Below are positions 25,692-34,671 of a stretch of 64,000 bases of DNA, piece after piece. Under the pieces are notes generated by a model. It was not told the DNA's origin, made no database searches, and worked only from the letters and a program-made list of their open reading frames with translations. Each line of letters opens with the position of its first letter. Position 1 is the stretch's first letter. This DNA comes from JAFDZV01 sp964455525 (GTDB lineage: Bacteria; Bacteroidota; Ignavibacteria; OLB7), in assembly GCA_964455525.1 (NCBI GenBank), contig CAYVWR010000002.1, positions 806,001 to 870,000 of the forward strand, given 5' to 3'. The position numbers and the translations under genes were made by a program.

Positions 25692-25860
25692 AGCAGCGAG
25701 ATGTTTATTACGGTGCGTTAATCGCTTCAGGGGCTTCGCCCAAAAAAAAATCAGAGTCTCGGGGCTGCCCGCCCCTGTGCTATCCCGGCACGATTTCCGT
25801 CCGGTATGCTGTGCCGCAGAGCGTCTGGTGAGGATGGAGAAGGAGCCGGGAGGGAACAAC

Positions 25861-25891
25861 GAGGCCCGGTATAGCAGTCAAACCGGGCCTC
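25861..25891 (-). terminator. Strong hairpin downstream of nuoF
   Basis: GAGGCCCGGT and ACCGGGCCTC form a perfect 10-bp stem with an 11-base loop, 35 bases past the nuoF stop. No T-tract follows on the minus strand. Confidence 0.6.
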
Positions 25892-25925
25892 TGGTTGCTA
25901 AACGTGATCGTGGCGTGGGGCGTGC

Positions 25926-27275
25926 TCAGTGAGCGCCGTGCGAATGTGTTTTCTCCTGCATGGAAGGGCGTAGCGAGTGCACCACGTTGAGTACCGGGAG
26001 GTGGACTTTCTTGACGACCTTTGCCTCGAAATCCTCGCGGAGCCGGGTGATCGTGAATCGGGTGGGCCAGGCTGCCGCTTCGCCGAGCGCGCAGATCGTA
26101 TTGCCCTCGATGTTGTTTGCGATATCCACCAGCAGATCAAGATCGGCGCTTTCGGCTTCTCCGGTATCGACGCGAATAAGCACCTTCTCAAGCCAGCCGC
26201 AGCCCTCGCGGCAGGGGGTGCACTGTCCGCACGACTCATGATGATAGAAATGGATCAGGCGCCGCAGCATATGCGGGATATCGGTATCCTCGTCCATCAC
26301 GATGATGCCGCCGGTGCCGATCGCCGATCCGGCTGCCTTCAATCCTTCGGCATCCATGCTAACGCCTTCGAGCTGATCGCCACGCAGGATCGGCATCGAG
26401 CTGCCCCCCGGAATCACAGCCTTGATCTTCTTGCCCCCCGGAACGCCGCCCGCGATATCGTTGATGATGTCGAGCAGGGGAAGCCCCGATGGAACTTCAT
26501 AGACGCCCGGCCTGGTAACGTGGCCGGAGATGCCCAGAAGGAGCGTGCCGGGATGTTTCTCGGCGCCGATCTTGGAGTATGCCTCGGCTCCCATGCGGAG
26601 GATCGCCGGGACGTTGGCAAGCGTCTCCACGTTGTTGATCGTGGTGGGCATGCCATACAGCCCAACCTGTGCCGGAAAGGGTGGCTTGATGCGTGGATAG
26701 GCACGGATACCCTCCAGAGAGTTCATCAGCGACGATTCCTCGCCGCAGATATAGGCGCCGGCTCCCTTGTGCACCACGATGTCGATGGAATACCCACCGC
26801 CAAATGTCTCCTTCATCCGAGGTCCAAGGATGCCGGCGGCATATGCCTCCTCCACAGCATCCTCCATCATCCGTACCCACTTGTGATACTCGCCTCGGAT
26901 ATAGATGAACGCCTTGGTGATCCCCATGGCATATCCGGCGATCATGATGCCTTCGATAAGCTGGTGCGGGTTGTATTCAAAGATCTGCCGATCCTTGAAC
27001 GAGCCTGGCTCCGACTCATCGCCGTTGATACAGAGATACTTCGGCTTATCGTTCCCCTTTGGCATGAAACTCCATTTCAGCCCAGTGGGAAAACACGCGC
27101 CACCACGCCCGCGCAGGCCGGAACGTTTCACTTCCTCGGTGACATCGACCGGCTGCATCGATAATGCCTTTATATACATCTCGTAACCACCATTGGCACG
27201 ATAGACATCAAGGCGATGCAGGTTCGCAATGTCGGGGAGGACAAGCTTCGGGAAGCTCTGTTCAGATAGATTCAT
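25926..27275 (-). CDS. nuoF: NADH-quinone oxidoreductase subunit F (NuoF)
   Basis: The 449-residue protein has the FMN/NADH-binding sequence RGRGGACFPTGLKWSF (55-70), GDESEPGSFKDR, KGAGAYICGEESSLMNSLEG and PTTINNVETLANVPAI. The N3 4Fe-4S ligands are Cys349, Cys352, Cys355 (ESCGQCTPCREG) and Cys395 (TICALG). NuoF takes electrons from NADH in complex I or related hydrogenases. A His-containing tail ends the protein. It is encoded alone: neither nuoE nor nuoG is adjacent, unlike the usual nuoEFG order, so the partners must be elsewhere. Confidence 0.95.
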   Translation of the reverse strand: MNLSEQSFPKLVLPDIANLHRLDVYRANGGYEMYIKALSMQPVDVTEEVKRSGLRGRGGACFPTGLKWSFMPKGNDKPKYLCINGDESEPGSFKDRQIFEYNPHQLIEGIMIAGYAMGITKAFIYIRGEYHKWVRMMEDAVEEAYAAGILGPRMKETFGGGYSIDIVVHKGAGAYICGEESSLMNSLEGIRAYPRIKPPFPAQVGLYGMPTTINNVETLANVPAILRMGAEAYSKIGAEKHPGTLLLGISGHVTRPGVYEVPSGLPLLDIINDIAGGVPGGKKIKAVIPGGSSMPILRGDQLEGVSMDAEGLKAAGSAIGTGGIIVMDEDTDIPHMLRRLIHFYHHESCGQCTPCREGCGWLEKVLIRVDTGEAESADLDLLVDIANNIEGNTICALGEAAAWPTRFTITRLREDFEAKVVKKVHLPVLNVVHSLRPSMQEKTHSHGAH

Positions 27276-27619
27276 GGGTTCTTCTAGAAGGAGAAAGATA
27301 CCGTTGGCATGCGCATAACTGTTGGTCGATCGGCCATGCCGATCCCAAACATAGCCAATTTCGTCGATTCAGCCACAAAGCTGCAACGATGCCATTGTGC
27401 CTAGCATAGAGACGGCCATGATGGCATGAAAGGTTCCGTCGTGCGGGCGATTACGAAATCGCACAGAACCGGGCATTCCATCTGTGTGCTCATCAATCGT
27501 AACAATTCATATGAACCGGGCCGGTGCCGGCTCGGTATGCCGCCGGCGCAGGATGTGCTCGGCAGCGATCGGCCATGCTTCGCTTCGCTCGCGATTTCCC
27601 CGTTCGTATCTTCGCTGGT
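27276..27619. other. Intergenic region between divergent nuoF and HIT gene
   Basis: It should contain both divergent promoters; none matches a consensus well enough to mark. No gene or RNA was recognised. Confidence 0.4.
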
Positions 27620-28138
27620 ATGGAACAACTCTGGTCACCCTGGCGCTCAAAGTTCGTTGGCTCCGCTAGCCAAGCTGGCAACGGGGGGGAAAGCCCCTTT
27701 ACAACGGCCTGCAACGAGCCGGAAAAAGACCTTGAAAACCACGTCGTTTATCGTGGCGAACGTGCGTTTATCATTATGAACCGTTATCCCTATAATGCCG
27801 GGCACCTTCTGGTTGTGCCAAATCGGGAGGTTGGGGATTTTCTCGCTCTCAGCCATGAGGAGTCCGTGGAGATCATGCGGCTTCTACGGCTCGGGGTGGG
27901 GCTGCTTCGCCGTGCGCTTATGGCCGAGTCCTTCAACGTCGGGATGAACCTGGGGCGAACCGCCGGCGCGGCCATCGAGACCCATGTGCATTTCCATATC
28001 GTACCGCGCTGGAACGGCGATACGAACTTTATGCCGGTGCTTGATGAAACCCGTGTGATCTCCGAGGAGATGGATGCGATATATGCCAAGGTATGCGATG
28101 CGCTTCGGGTGATGCTGGAATCCGGGGAGATGCCATAA
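27620..28138 (+). CDS. HIT-family nucleotide hydrolase/phosphorylase
   Basis: A 172-residue protein starting MEQLWSPWRS, the usual N-terminus of AP4A-phosphorylase-like HIT proteins. It has YPYNAGHLLVVPNRE (His62) and the histidine triad HVHFHIVPRW (His122, 124, 126), with the nucleophile in the middle. Such enzymes cleave dinucleoside polyphosphates or nucleoside phosphoramidates. The start at 27620 is set by this conserved opening; the frame extends upstream without homology-like sequence. Monocistronic. Confidence 0.9.
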   Translation: MEQLWSPWRSKFVGSASQAGNGGESPFTTACNEPEKDLENHVVYRGERAFIIMNRYPYNAGHLLVVPNREVGDFLALSHEESVEIMRLLRLGVGLLRRALMAESFNVGMNLGRTAGAAIETHVHFHIVPRWNGDTNFMPVLDETRVISEEMDAIYAKVCDALRVMLESGEMP

Positions 28139-28458
28139 GGCGGCAGCATGCCATCGGCTGAGCGATATCTATAGTTATGATGCTGTGGTTGCGATTGCAT
28201 ACCGGGAGAGCTGCGGATTCTGCGGCAGAGGCGATGGCATCCAGTGTGCCGAACAGAATTTCGTCCGAATGGATCGAGGTGCCGCAGGCCGTGCCCCGGA
28301 GCTTGGCACAGGCGTTTTTTCCGTGGCGCCGCAACAGTAAAGCGTAGCGAAAAAATACCTCCAGATCCATTCATTCTCCCTATACTTGTTGCTGCTCTCG
28401 TCCGGAGGGATCTCCGAACCGGGTGTGGTTATCAGTTGTGGTAGTAGGATAGAGAATC
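28139..28458. other. Intergenic region upstream of der
   Basis: Nothing recognised beyond a presumed der promoter. No hairpin with a T-tract and no coding frame. Confidence 0.4.
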
Positions 28459-29790
28459 ATGAATAACATCGTCGCTATCGTCGGGCGTCCCAACGTGGGG
28501 AAGTCGACATTGTTCAATCGCATCCTCGGCCGACGTGACGCCATTGTCGAGTCGGTCTCCGGCGTAACGCGCGATCGCCATTATGGTGAGGCAGACTGGG
28601 CGGGGAAGGAGTTTTCGCTTATTGATACGGGGGGATTTGTTCCCGATACCGCCGATATCTTCGAGCTTGCCATCAAGGAACAGGCCACGATCGCCATCGA
28701 GGAGGCCGATATCATCGTCTTTGCCGTTGATGCGCGCGAGGGGGCCACACCGGTTGATCGCGGGATCGCCGAGATGCTCCGCCGCTCCGGCAAGCAGGTG
28801 GTGCTTCTGGTGAACAAGTGCGATAACGAGAAGATGGATCAGGAGTCGGTGAGCTTCTGGGAGCTTGGGCTTGGCGAACCCCATCCTGTATCGGCGATGA
28901 ACGGTCGCCGTATCGGCGATGCCCTCGATGCCATCACCGAGCGATTTCCGGTTGTCCAGGACGTGGAGAGCGACGAGCAGGGACCGCTGAAGATCGCCCT
29001 GATAGGCCGTCCCAATGTCGGCAAAAGCTCGATTACCAACGCGCTGCTCGGGCAGGATCGCACCATCGTTACTCCTATCGCCGGGACTACACGCGACTCC
29101 ATCGATAGCACCTTGAAGTTCCACGGCGAGGAGATCGTCCTGATCGACACGGCAGGGCTTCGGAAGCGGAAACAGGTGCATGATTCGATCGAGCTTTACT
29201 CCATTATCCGTACGGTACGGGCAATCGAGCGGTGCGATGTTGCGGTGGTCGTGATCGATGCGGTGCAGGGGCTGGAGCGTCAGGATGCCAGGGTTATCAC
29301 CGAGGCCGCCGAGAAGAAGAAGGGGCTGATTATCGCAGTGAACAAGTGGGATCTTGTCGAGAAGGATACGATGACCTCGAAGCGTTTCGAGGATGCCATT
29401 CATGCCGAGCTTCCAACCTTTGATTATATCCCGATCACCTTTATCTCGGCAGTTACCAAGCAGCGGCTCGTCAAGCTTATCGAGCTTGCAAAGCAGGTGC
29501 ACGATGAACGCCACAAACGTATCTCCACCAGCAAATTGAACGATGTGGTGCTGGATGCCATCAAGAACCATCCGCCTCCAGCGGTCAGGGGGCGTGATCT
29601 GCGCATCAACTTCATCCAGCAGCCGCAGGCGGCCCCGCCGGTTTTTCTCTGCTACATGAATCATCCCGAGCTTATGCCGGAGAACTATACGCGCTATCTG
29701 GAGCGTGTCATCCGCCGGGAATATGGCTTCGAGGGGGTTCCGATCACGATCGTCTTCAAACAGAAGGGAAAGAAGAAAGAACTGTCGTAG
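28459..29790 (+). CDS. der: Ribosome-assembly GTPase Der (EngA)
   Basis: A 443-residue protein with two tandem GTPase domains. The first has GRPNVGKST (9-17), DTGG and NKCD. The second has GRPNVGKSS (near 187), DTAGLRKR and NKWD. A KH-like C-terminal domain follows (MNHPELMPENYTRYLERVIRREYGFEGVPI). The usual TRD switch I residues are present. Der is essential for 50S subunit maturation. Length and order are typical. Monocistronic. Confidence 0.98.
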   Translation: MNNIVAIVGRPNVGKSTLFNRILGRRDAIVESVSGVTRDRHYGEADWAGKEFSLIDTGGFVPDTADIFELAIKEQATIAIEEADIIVFAVDAREGATPVDRGIAEMLRRSGKQVVLLVNKCDNEKMDQESVSFWELGLGEPHPVSAMNGRRIGDALDAITERFPVVQDVESDEQGPLKIALIGRPNVGKSSITNALLGQDRTIVTPIAGTTRDSIDSTLKFHGEEIVLIDTAGLRKRKQVHDSIELYSIIRTVRAIERCDVAVVVIDAVQGLERQDARVITEAAEKKKGLIIAVNKWDLVEKDTMTSKRFEDAIHAELPTFDYIPITFISAVTKQRLVKLIELAKQVHDERHKRISTSKLNDVVLDAIKNHPPPAVRGRDLRINFIQQPQAAPPVFLCYMNHPELMPENYTRYLERVIRREYGFEGVPITIVFKQKGKKKELS

Positions 29791-29984
29791 AGCGTGCAAG
29801 AGGCTGCAAGGGGCCTCCCGGACATGGTGTCCGGTGCCCCGGTGATGTCCGCGCATCGTCACGGGAAAAGAGCAGGCGTATGGCTCTCGATGACCATGCG
29901 CCGTACCATGCCGCCCGGGCGAACCTCGTCCTGCTCTGCTGCTGTGCTCCAGGCCTGTTCCAACCGACAATCTGAAACCGACGT

Positions 29985-31373
29985 ATGAACGATACTCTGA
30001 CCTACATTGATACGCACGAAGAACGGTTCATCGAGGAGCTGAAGGACTTCCTTCGCATCCCCTCGGTGTCCGCTAATTCCGCTCATACGGCCGATACCCG
30101 CCGTGCCGCTGATTTTGTAGCCGACGAGGCACGGCGCATAGGGCTTGAACATGTACAGATCATGGAGACCGATGGGTATCCGGTCGTCTATGCCGACTGG
30201 CTTCATGCCGAGGGGAGGCCGACGGTGCTGCTGTATGGCCATTATGATGTCCAGCCTCCTGAGCCGCTTGAGCTTTGGACAACAAACGCATTCGAGCCGA
30301 CCGTGCGCCAGGGGGCCAATGGCGATCGCAATCTGTATGCACGTGGTTCCAGCGACGACAAGGGGCAGGTGTTTCTCCATCTCAAGAGCATCGAAGCGCT
30401 TATGCGTACCACCGGTGCTCTGCCGGTGAACATGAAGATCATCATCGAGGGAGAAGAGGAGATCGGCTCACCGAACCTTCCGGGTTTTTTGGGAAGCCAT
30501 CGCGACCTTCTGGCCTGCGATGCCGTGCTTATCTCCGATACATCCATGTACGACTACGGGATGCCTGGCATCACCTATGGTCTGCGGGGGCTTGCCTATT
30601 TCGAGCTTCATGTGACCGGTGCCAAGAGCGATCAGCATAGCGGCATGTTCGGTGGCCCCGTGCCAAACGCCATCAATGCGCTCTGCGAGATGATTGCCAG
30701 GATGAAGGATGAGGATGGCCGTATCATGCTTCCGGGGTTCTACGATAGCGTGGAGTTGAGCCAGAAGGAGCGTGAGCAGCTTGCCCGCATCCCGTTCGAT
30801 GTGGAGAAGTTCAAGCGGATGCTGGAGATACCGGAGACGGTGGGAGAGAAGGGCTACAGCGATCTGGAGCGGCTCTGGGCACGCCCGACGCTGGATGTCT
30901 GCGGTATCTGGGGTGGCTATCAGGGCGAGGGGGCCAAGACGGTGCTTCCATCGAAGGCGGCCGCCAAGATCTCGATGCGCCTGGTTGCTCATCAGGATTA
31001 CAAGGCTGTTGGCGATCAGCTTCGGCAGTTTGTCCGGGAGAATACGCCGGCTGGTGTTCGTGCCGAGGTGGTGGAGCTGCACGGCGGACCCCCTGCTCTC
31101 ACGCCGACCGATTCCATTCCGGTGCGTGCGGCGTTGGTGGCGCTGGAAAAGGCGTTTGGCACAGCGCCGTTGCTGATTCGGAGCGGCGGCTCGATTCCGA
31201 TCGTCGCCGATTTCGAGGAGCAGCTTGGCACCCCGGTGGTGCTGATGGGGTTTGGGCTGCCTGATGACAATCTCCATGCCCCGAATGAGAAGATGAACCT
31301 GCGCAACTTCCACCTCGGCATAAAGAGCGCAGCGCTCTTTCTTCAGGAATATGGAAGCATGAGCAACGGTTGA
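29985..31373 (+). CDS. M20-family metallo-dipeptidase
   Basis: A 462-residue M20 peptidase. LLYGHYDVQPPEP gives metal ligand His86 and Asp88; GSSDDKGQ gives the bridging Asp (124 or 125); IIEGEEEIGSPNL gives the catalytic and metal Glu pair (155-159 region). HSGMFGGPVPNA marks the lid dimerisation domain. The family is the carnosinase-like dipeptidases acting on short peptides in the cytoplasm. No signal peptide. A rho-independent-type terminator follows at 31445. Confidence 0.95.
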   Translation: MNDTLTYIDTHEERFIEELKDFLRIPSVSANSAHTADTRRAADFVADEARRIGLEHVQIMETDGYPVVYADWLHAEGRPTVLLYGHYDVQPPEPLELWTTNAFEPTVRQGANGDRNLYARGSSDDKGQVFLHLKSIEALMRTTGALPVNMKIIIEGEEEIGSPNLPGFLGSHRDLLACDAVLISDTSMYDYGMPGITYGLRGLAYFELHVTGAKSDQHSGMFGGPVPNAINALCEMIARMKDEDGRIMLPGFYDSVELSQKEREQLARIPFDVEKFKRMLEIPETVGEKGYSDLERLWARPTLDVCGIWGGYQGEGAKTVLPSKAAAKISMRLVAHQDYKAVGDQLRQFVRENTPAGVRAEVVELHGGPPALTPTDSIPVRAALVALEKAFGTAPLLIRSGGSIPIVADFEEQLGTPVVLMGFGLPDDNLHAPNEKMNLRNFHLGIKSAALFLQEYGSMSNG

Positions 31374-31444
31374 TCCCTCTGTGTCCGGCATCGCTCCGCT
31401 GCTAAAGGACGGGGAGGGGATCTCTCCGGTTGCCCGTCAACTAT

Positions 31445-31478
31445 AACGCCCCCGGCATGATCTGCCTCGGGGCGTTTT
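31445..31478 (+). terminator. Intrinsic terminator after the dipeptidase
   Basis: AACGCCCC pairs perfectly with GGGGCGTT across a 16-base loop and runs into TTTT, 72 bases past the dipeptidase stop. Confidence 0.75.
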
Positions 31479-31661
31479 CCCTGACCGTTTCTGATCGGTT
31501 CCGCATTGCCGGTGGTACCGGGGATGCCCCATAGAGTTGCGTTGGTTGTATGGAGGCATCTGGTTGGCAATAAGATGAGCGAGCGCATCGTCTGTATGCT
31601 GGAGTGATGAGGTAGTACTGTGAACCATGTCGGCAGGACCCGACCGATTCCTTGAACGATA

Positions 31662-32573
31662 ATGTTGATCCTCATCACAGGTGCTTCTGGGTTTGTGGGC
31701 TGGAACGCGGTGCGCCATTTCCTTGCGGACGGGCATGACGTCGTCGCAACGTACCATACGTTTCCTCACTACTTGCACCAAGTCGCCGGCTGTCAGCCTG
31801 TACGCCTAGATCTGGCGGACAGGACCGGGCTCGATGATCTGGTGGCACGGTTCCAGCCCCATTATATTCTTCATGCCGCCGCGCTTTCACGTCCACAGCA
31901 GATAACCTCCTCGAAGACCCTGTTCGAGGTCAACGTCCGTGGAACCGAGCATCTGGCTCGTGCGGCTGCCAGATATGCCATCCCCATCGTCTATATCTCC
32001 ACCGATCTTGTCTATGCTGCCGATGCTGGCAGATGCGACGAGGGCACGCCGGTTGCTCCATCCGGTGCCGGGGAGTATGCACGTTCCAAACTGCTCGGAG
32101 AAGAGGCCATACGAGGCGAGGCAGGGGAGTGGATCGTCATTCGCCCATCGCTGATCTTTGGCAATGGCACCTCCAATTCCAACAGCTTCACGCAGTTCAT
32201 GGAGCGATCTTGGGATGCTGGCACGCAGGCGCCGCTTTTTGTGGATCAATTCCGTTCCTTTCTGTACGTTGGCGATCTGATAAGCGCGATCGAGCAGATC
32301 GCCATGCGAGAGCCGTGCTGGAACCAGATGTTCGTTTGTGGCGGGGCTGAGCGTTTGAGTCGTGCAGAGTTTGGCGTGCGATATGCAAGAGCCATGGGGC
32401 GCGATCGGTCGCTGTGCAGGCTTATATCTGTCGACGAGCTTGAGGGCTATGTGGGGGGGCCGAGCGATATATCGCTCGATACGGCAAAACTCCGGGCCAC
32501 AGGATGGTCGGCGCGACCTCTTGAGACATCTTTTGCCAAGATGATACAGGAGCGTACAGGCAATAGATCGTAG
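31662..32573 (+). CDS. RmlD-like NAD(P)-dependent sugar reductase/epimerase (extended SDR)
   Basis: A 303-residue extended short-chain dehydrogenase. The cofactor motif is LITGASGFVG (residues 4-13). Further motifs are LHAAALSRPQ, STDLVYA, EYARSKLLGEE (the Tyr-x3-Lys active pair) and VIRPSLIFG. The pattern fits dTDP-4-dehydrorhamnose reductase relatives in deoxysugar synthesis, but no other rml gene is adjacent. The sugar substrate is unknown. It is followed after 76 bases by the folate enzyme gene. Confidence 0.85.
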   Translation: MLILITGASGFVGWNAVRHFLADGHDVVATYHTFPHYLHQVAGCQPVRLDLADRTGLDDLVARFQPHYILHAAALSRPQQITSSKTLFEVNVRGTEHLARAAARYAIPIVYISTDLVYAADAGRCDEGTPVAPSGAGEYARSKLLGEEAIRGEAGEWIVIRPSLIFGNGTSNSNSFTQFMERSWDAGTQAPLFVDQFRSFLYVGDLISAIEQIAMREPCWNQMFVCGGAERLSRAEFGVRYARAMGRDRSLCRLISVDELEGYVGGPSDISLDTAKLRATGWSARPLETSFAKMIQERTGNRS

Positions 32574-32649
32574 ATTGCGAAGCGCCCGGCCTAAAAGAGC
32601 GCAACGGCATTCTCTAGCAATTCACGTAGCTAACTACACGGAACCAGGC

Positions 32650-33234
32650 ATGTCCACAGATCGTCAGATAACCCTTTTGAGCAAGGATGAACTACGGCGG
32701 GAGGCACTCGGGCGGCGTAACAGCATGCCTGCCGAGCAGCGCGAGATAGCCAGTCTTGCAATCTGTCGCGGCGTGATGGATGATGACCTCTTTCGCGATG
32801 CCCGCGGCGTGCATGTCTATCTCCCGTTTGGCAGTGAGGTGAACATTCAGCCTCTGATCGAGATCGCATGGGAGATGGGCAAGGAGGTGGGGCTGATGCG
32901 TGTGATGGAGGATGGAGGCAGTCTACAGCATTGCATTACCCCGGCCACATCGTACAATCGCACGCGGCTGGGCATTCTGGAGCCGGAGGAGGCCGAACCC
33001 TTTGATATGAATATCTGCGATCTGGTGATCGTGCCTGTGCTGGCGGTTGATACAAAGTGTAACCGCCTTGGCTATGGCAAGGGATATTACGATCAGTTCC
33101 TGACGCATTATCCGCGTCCGACGATCGGGGCAGCCTTCGAGTCGCAGATTTTCGACAGCCTTCCTGTCAATGAGCAGGATATCAGGCTCGATCTTATCTA
33201 TACCGAGCTTCGTGTTATAAGCGAGAAGGAGTAG
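32650..33234 (+). CDS. 5-formyltetrahydrofolate cyclo-ligase
   Basis: A 194-residue enzyme. KDELRREALGRRNSM near the N-terminus, VHVYLPFGSEVNI, and the diagnostic CNRLGYGKGYYDQFL identify the family. It converts 5-formyl-THF to 5,10-methenyl-THF with ATP. The start at 32650 leaves a normal-length N-terminus; the frame opens earlier at 32575. Probably in a transcription unit with the reductase upstream. Confidence 0.93.
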   Translation: MSTDRQITLLSKDELRREALGRRNSMPAEQREIASLAICRGVMDDDLFRDARGVHVYLPFGSEVNIQPLIEIAWEMGKEVGLMRVMEDGGSLQHCITPATSYNRTRLGILEPEEAEPFDMNICDLVIVPVLAVDTKCNRLGYGKGYYDQFLTHYPRPTIGAAFESQIFDSLPVNEQDIRLDLIYTELRVISEKE

Positions 33235-33402
33235 AGCATCGTCCTGATACCAGGGCGGTGAATGGTTAAAAACCATTGGCAGCGGGCGGGAGCCAGGGCA
33301 ACCGTGCTCCCGTTGCCCCTAGGGGCCTTTACACTCCTGCGGCCGGTGTGGCGGGGCGAGAGGTGTTATAGAGATGATTATCTCAGCAACGGAATAGAAG
33401 CT

Positions 33403-33660
33403 ATGGCCTCACATAAGAAGCTTGTTCGTGCCACCGATAAGAAGATGATCGGTGGGGTCGCTGCTGGCATCGCGGAGTACTCGGGCGTCGATCCGATCAT
33501 TATCCGCTTTTTCTTCTTTACGCTGGTGATTGCAGCCGGGCTTGGGTTTATCGTGTACGGCCTGCTGTGGGCGATCGTGCCGGAGAAGCCGATGGCTGGT
33601 CTCGGCAATGGGGAGTTCTCCAGCGGCACTACCTTCGCCGCTGATGCCGACGGTTTATAA
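33403..33660 (+). CDS. Small PspC-domain protein
   Basis: An 85-residue protein made of one PspC domain: KKLVRATDKKMIGGVAAGIAEYSGVDP, then a hydrophobic helix (IIIRFFFFTLVIAAGLGFIVYGLLWAIVP) and a short tail. PspC proteins sense envelope stress in systems that include PspA/B; no pspA is nearby. The next gene is a paralog with two copies of the domain, so this pair arose by duplication. Confidence 0.88.
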   Translation: MASHKKLVRATDKKMIGGVAAGIAEYSGVDPIIIRFFFFTLVIAAGLGFIVYGLLWAIVPEKPMAGLGNGEFSSGTTFAADADGL

Positions 33661-33778
33661 CGCTTCTGCTGGAAGGTTCCTGCCTGCCGGTTGAACGCCG
33701 TGCGATGTTGAAACTTCGCTTGAATCGGTGCCGTAGTGAGGATTGCATTCTCATACGCTCCAGAAACGAGGCGAAATC

Positions 33779-34399
33779 ATGGCATCGTACAAAAAGCTTT
33801 ATCGTTCCACCGACCAGAAGGTGATTGCCGGGGTTGCCGGTGGAATCGCACAGTATACCGGCATCCATCCGCTTGTCGTCCGTCTGCTTTTTATCGCTCT
33901 TGTCATCGCTGGCGGCAGTGGCGTTCTGCTCTACTCACTTCTGTGGTTTGCAGTGCCAAAAAGCCCTGATATCACTCTTCGCTTCGATGATGGAGAACCT
34001 GGGGAAGATCACCCAGCCGGGAGATTCATGGCCTTTCTGAAGGCTACGGCAGCGGCGCTTCTGTTCGCCACGCTGGTCTCCTGGTATACCGATGGCTCGT
34101 TTTTCATGCCGTTTGCCGTCAGCATTGCGATCGGCTTTTATTACTTCAGCCGCAGCACGGAATCGGAGGGGATCGGTGAACGCCTGGGGCTGTATCGTTC
34201 CGCCAACGATAAGAAGATCTTTGGTGTGTTTGGTGGCCTTGCCGATCGGTATGCGATAGATGCTACCGTGCTCCGCGTTATCGGGGTTGTCGTGCTGGTT
34301 GTAGGCGGGGGCATTCTTGTGCCGGTCTACTGCTTGTATGCTCTACTTGTTCCGGTAGCGGAGACCGAGGAGGATCTGGAACGAATCGTGATCGTCTAA
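33779..34399 (+). CDS. PspC protein with two PspC domains
   Basis: A 206-residue membrane protein. The N-terminal PspC domain (KKLYRSTDQKVIAGVAGGIAQYTGIHP plus helix) closely matches the preceding gene. Two central hydrophobic segments follow, then a second, more divergent PspC domain (LGLYRSANDKKIFGVFGGLADRYAIDA plus helix), and an acidic C-terminus. Role inferred as membrane stress sensing. It is 118 bases downstream of the single-domain gene and ends in a clear intrinsic terminator at 34428. Confidence 0.88.
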   Translation: MASYKKLYRSTDQKVIAGVAGGIAQYTGIHPLVVRLLFIALVIAGGSGVLLYSLLWFAVPKSPDITLRFDDGEPGEDHPAGRFMAFLKATAAALLFATLVSWYTDGSFFMPFAVSIAIGFYYFSRSTESEGIGERLGLYRSANDKKIFGVFGGLADRYAIDATVLRVIGVVVLVVGGGILVPVYCLYALLVPVAETEEDLERIVIV

Positions 34400-34427
34400 C
34401 GAGCGCTGAACATCGTCGCACTATCTC

Positions 34428-34462
34428 AAGCCCCTGACATATACCCGATGCCAGGGGCTTTT
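34428..34462 (+). terminator. Intrinsic terminator of the pspC pair
   Basis: AAGCCCCTG pairs with CAGGGGCTT; the stem can extend inward through ACAT/ATGC with one mismatch. A short T-run follows. Confidence 0.8.
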
Positions 34463-34671
34463 ATATTCACGTGGAAGGCCGCTGAGGATCATACAAGCGC
34501 TCATACGCGCCATGCTTCTTGTGGCCGCAGCTTGCATGTCAGGTGATGGCGTGGGGCAGCATCTGCTGGCTGGCCCTTGTATAGCGATGAGTTCCCGGGG
34601 GCTATATTGCGATCGGCCGGCTCGGCTGCCTGGTTCGGCTGCCTGGCCGGTTCGCTCTCTGAAGCCTCGCC

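Larger units (their letters stand above)
25019..25925. other. Long intergenic region between the transglycosylase and nuoF
   Basis: No confident gene. It holds a hairpin CTGGTAA-TACG-TTACCAG (25154-25171), a pair of CRISPR-like direct repeats (25601-25691), a nine-A run near 25742 and the nuoF-proximal hairpin (25861-25891). Open frames here are short and lack family features. Confidence 0.5.

Noticed and set aside
28432..29970. A 512-codon minus-strand frame
   Set aside because: Exactly antisense to der; no domain in the translation.
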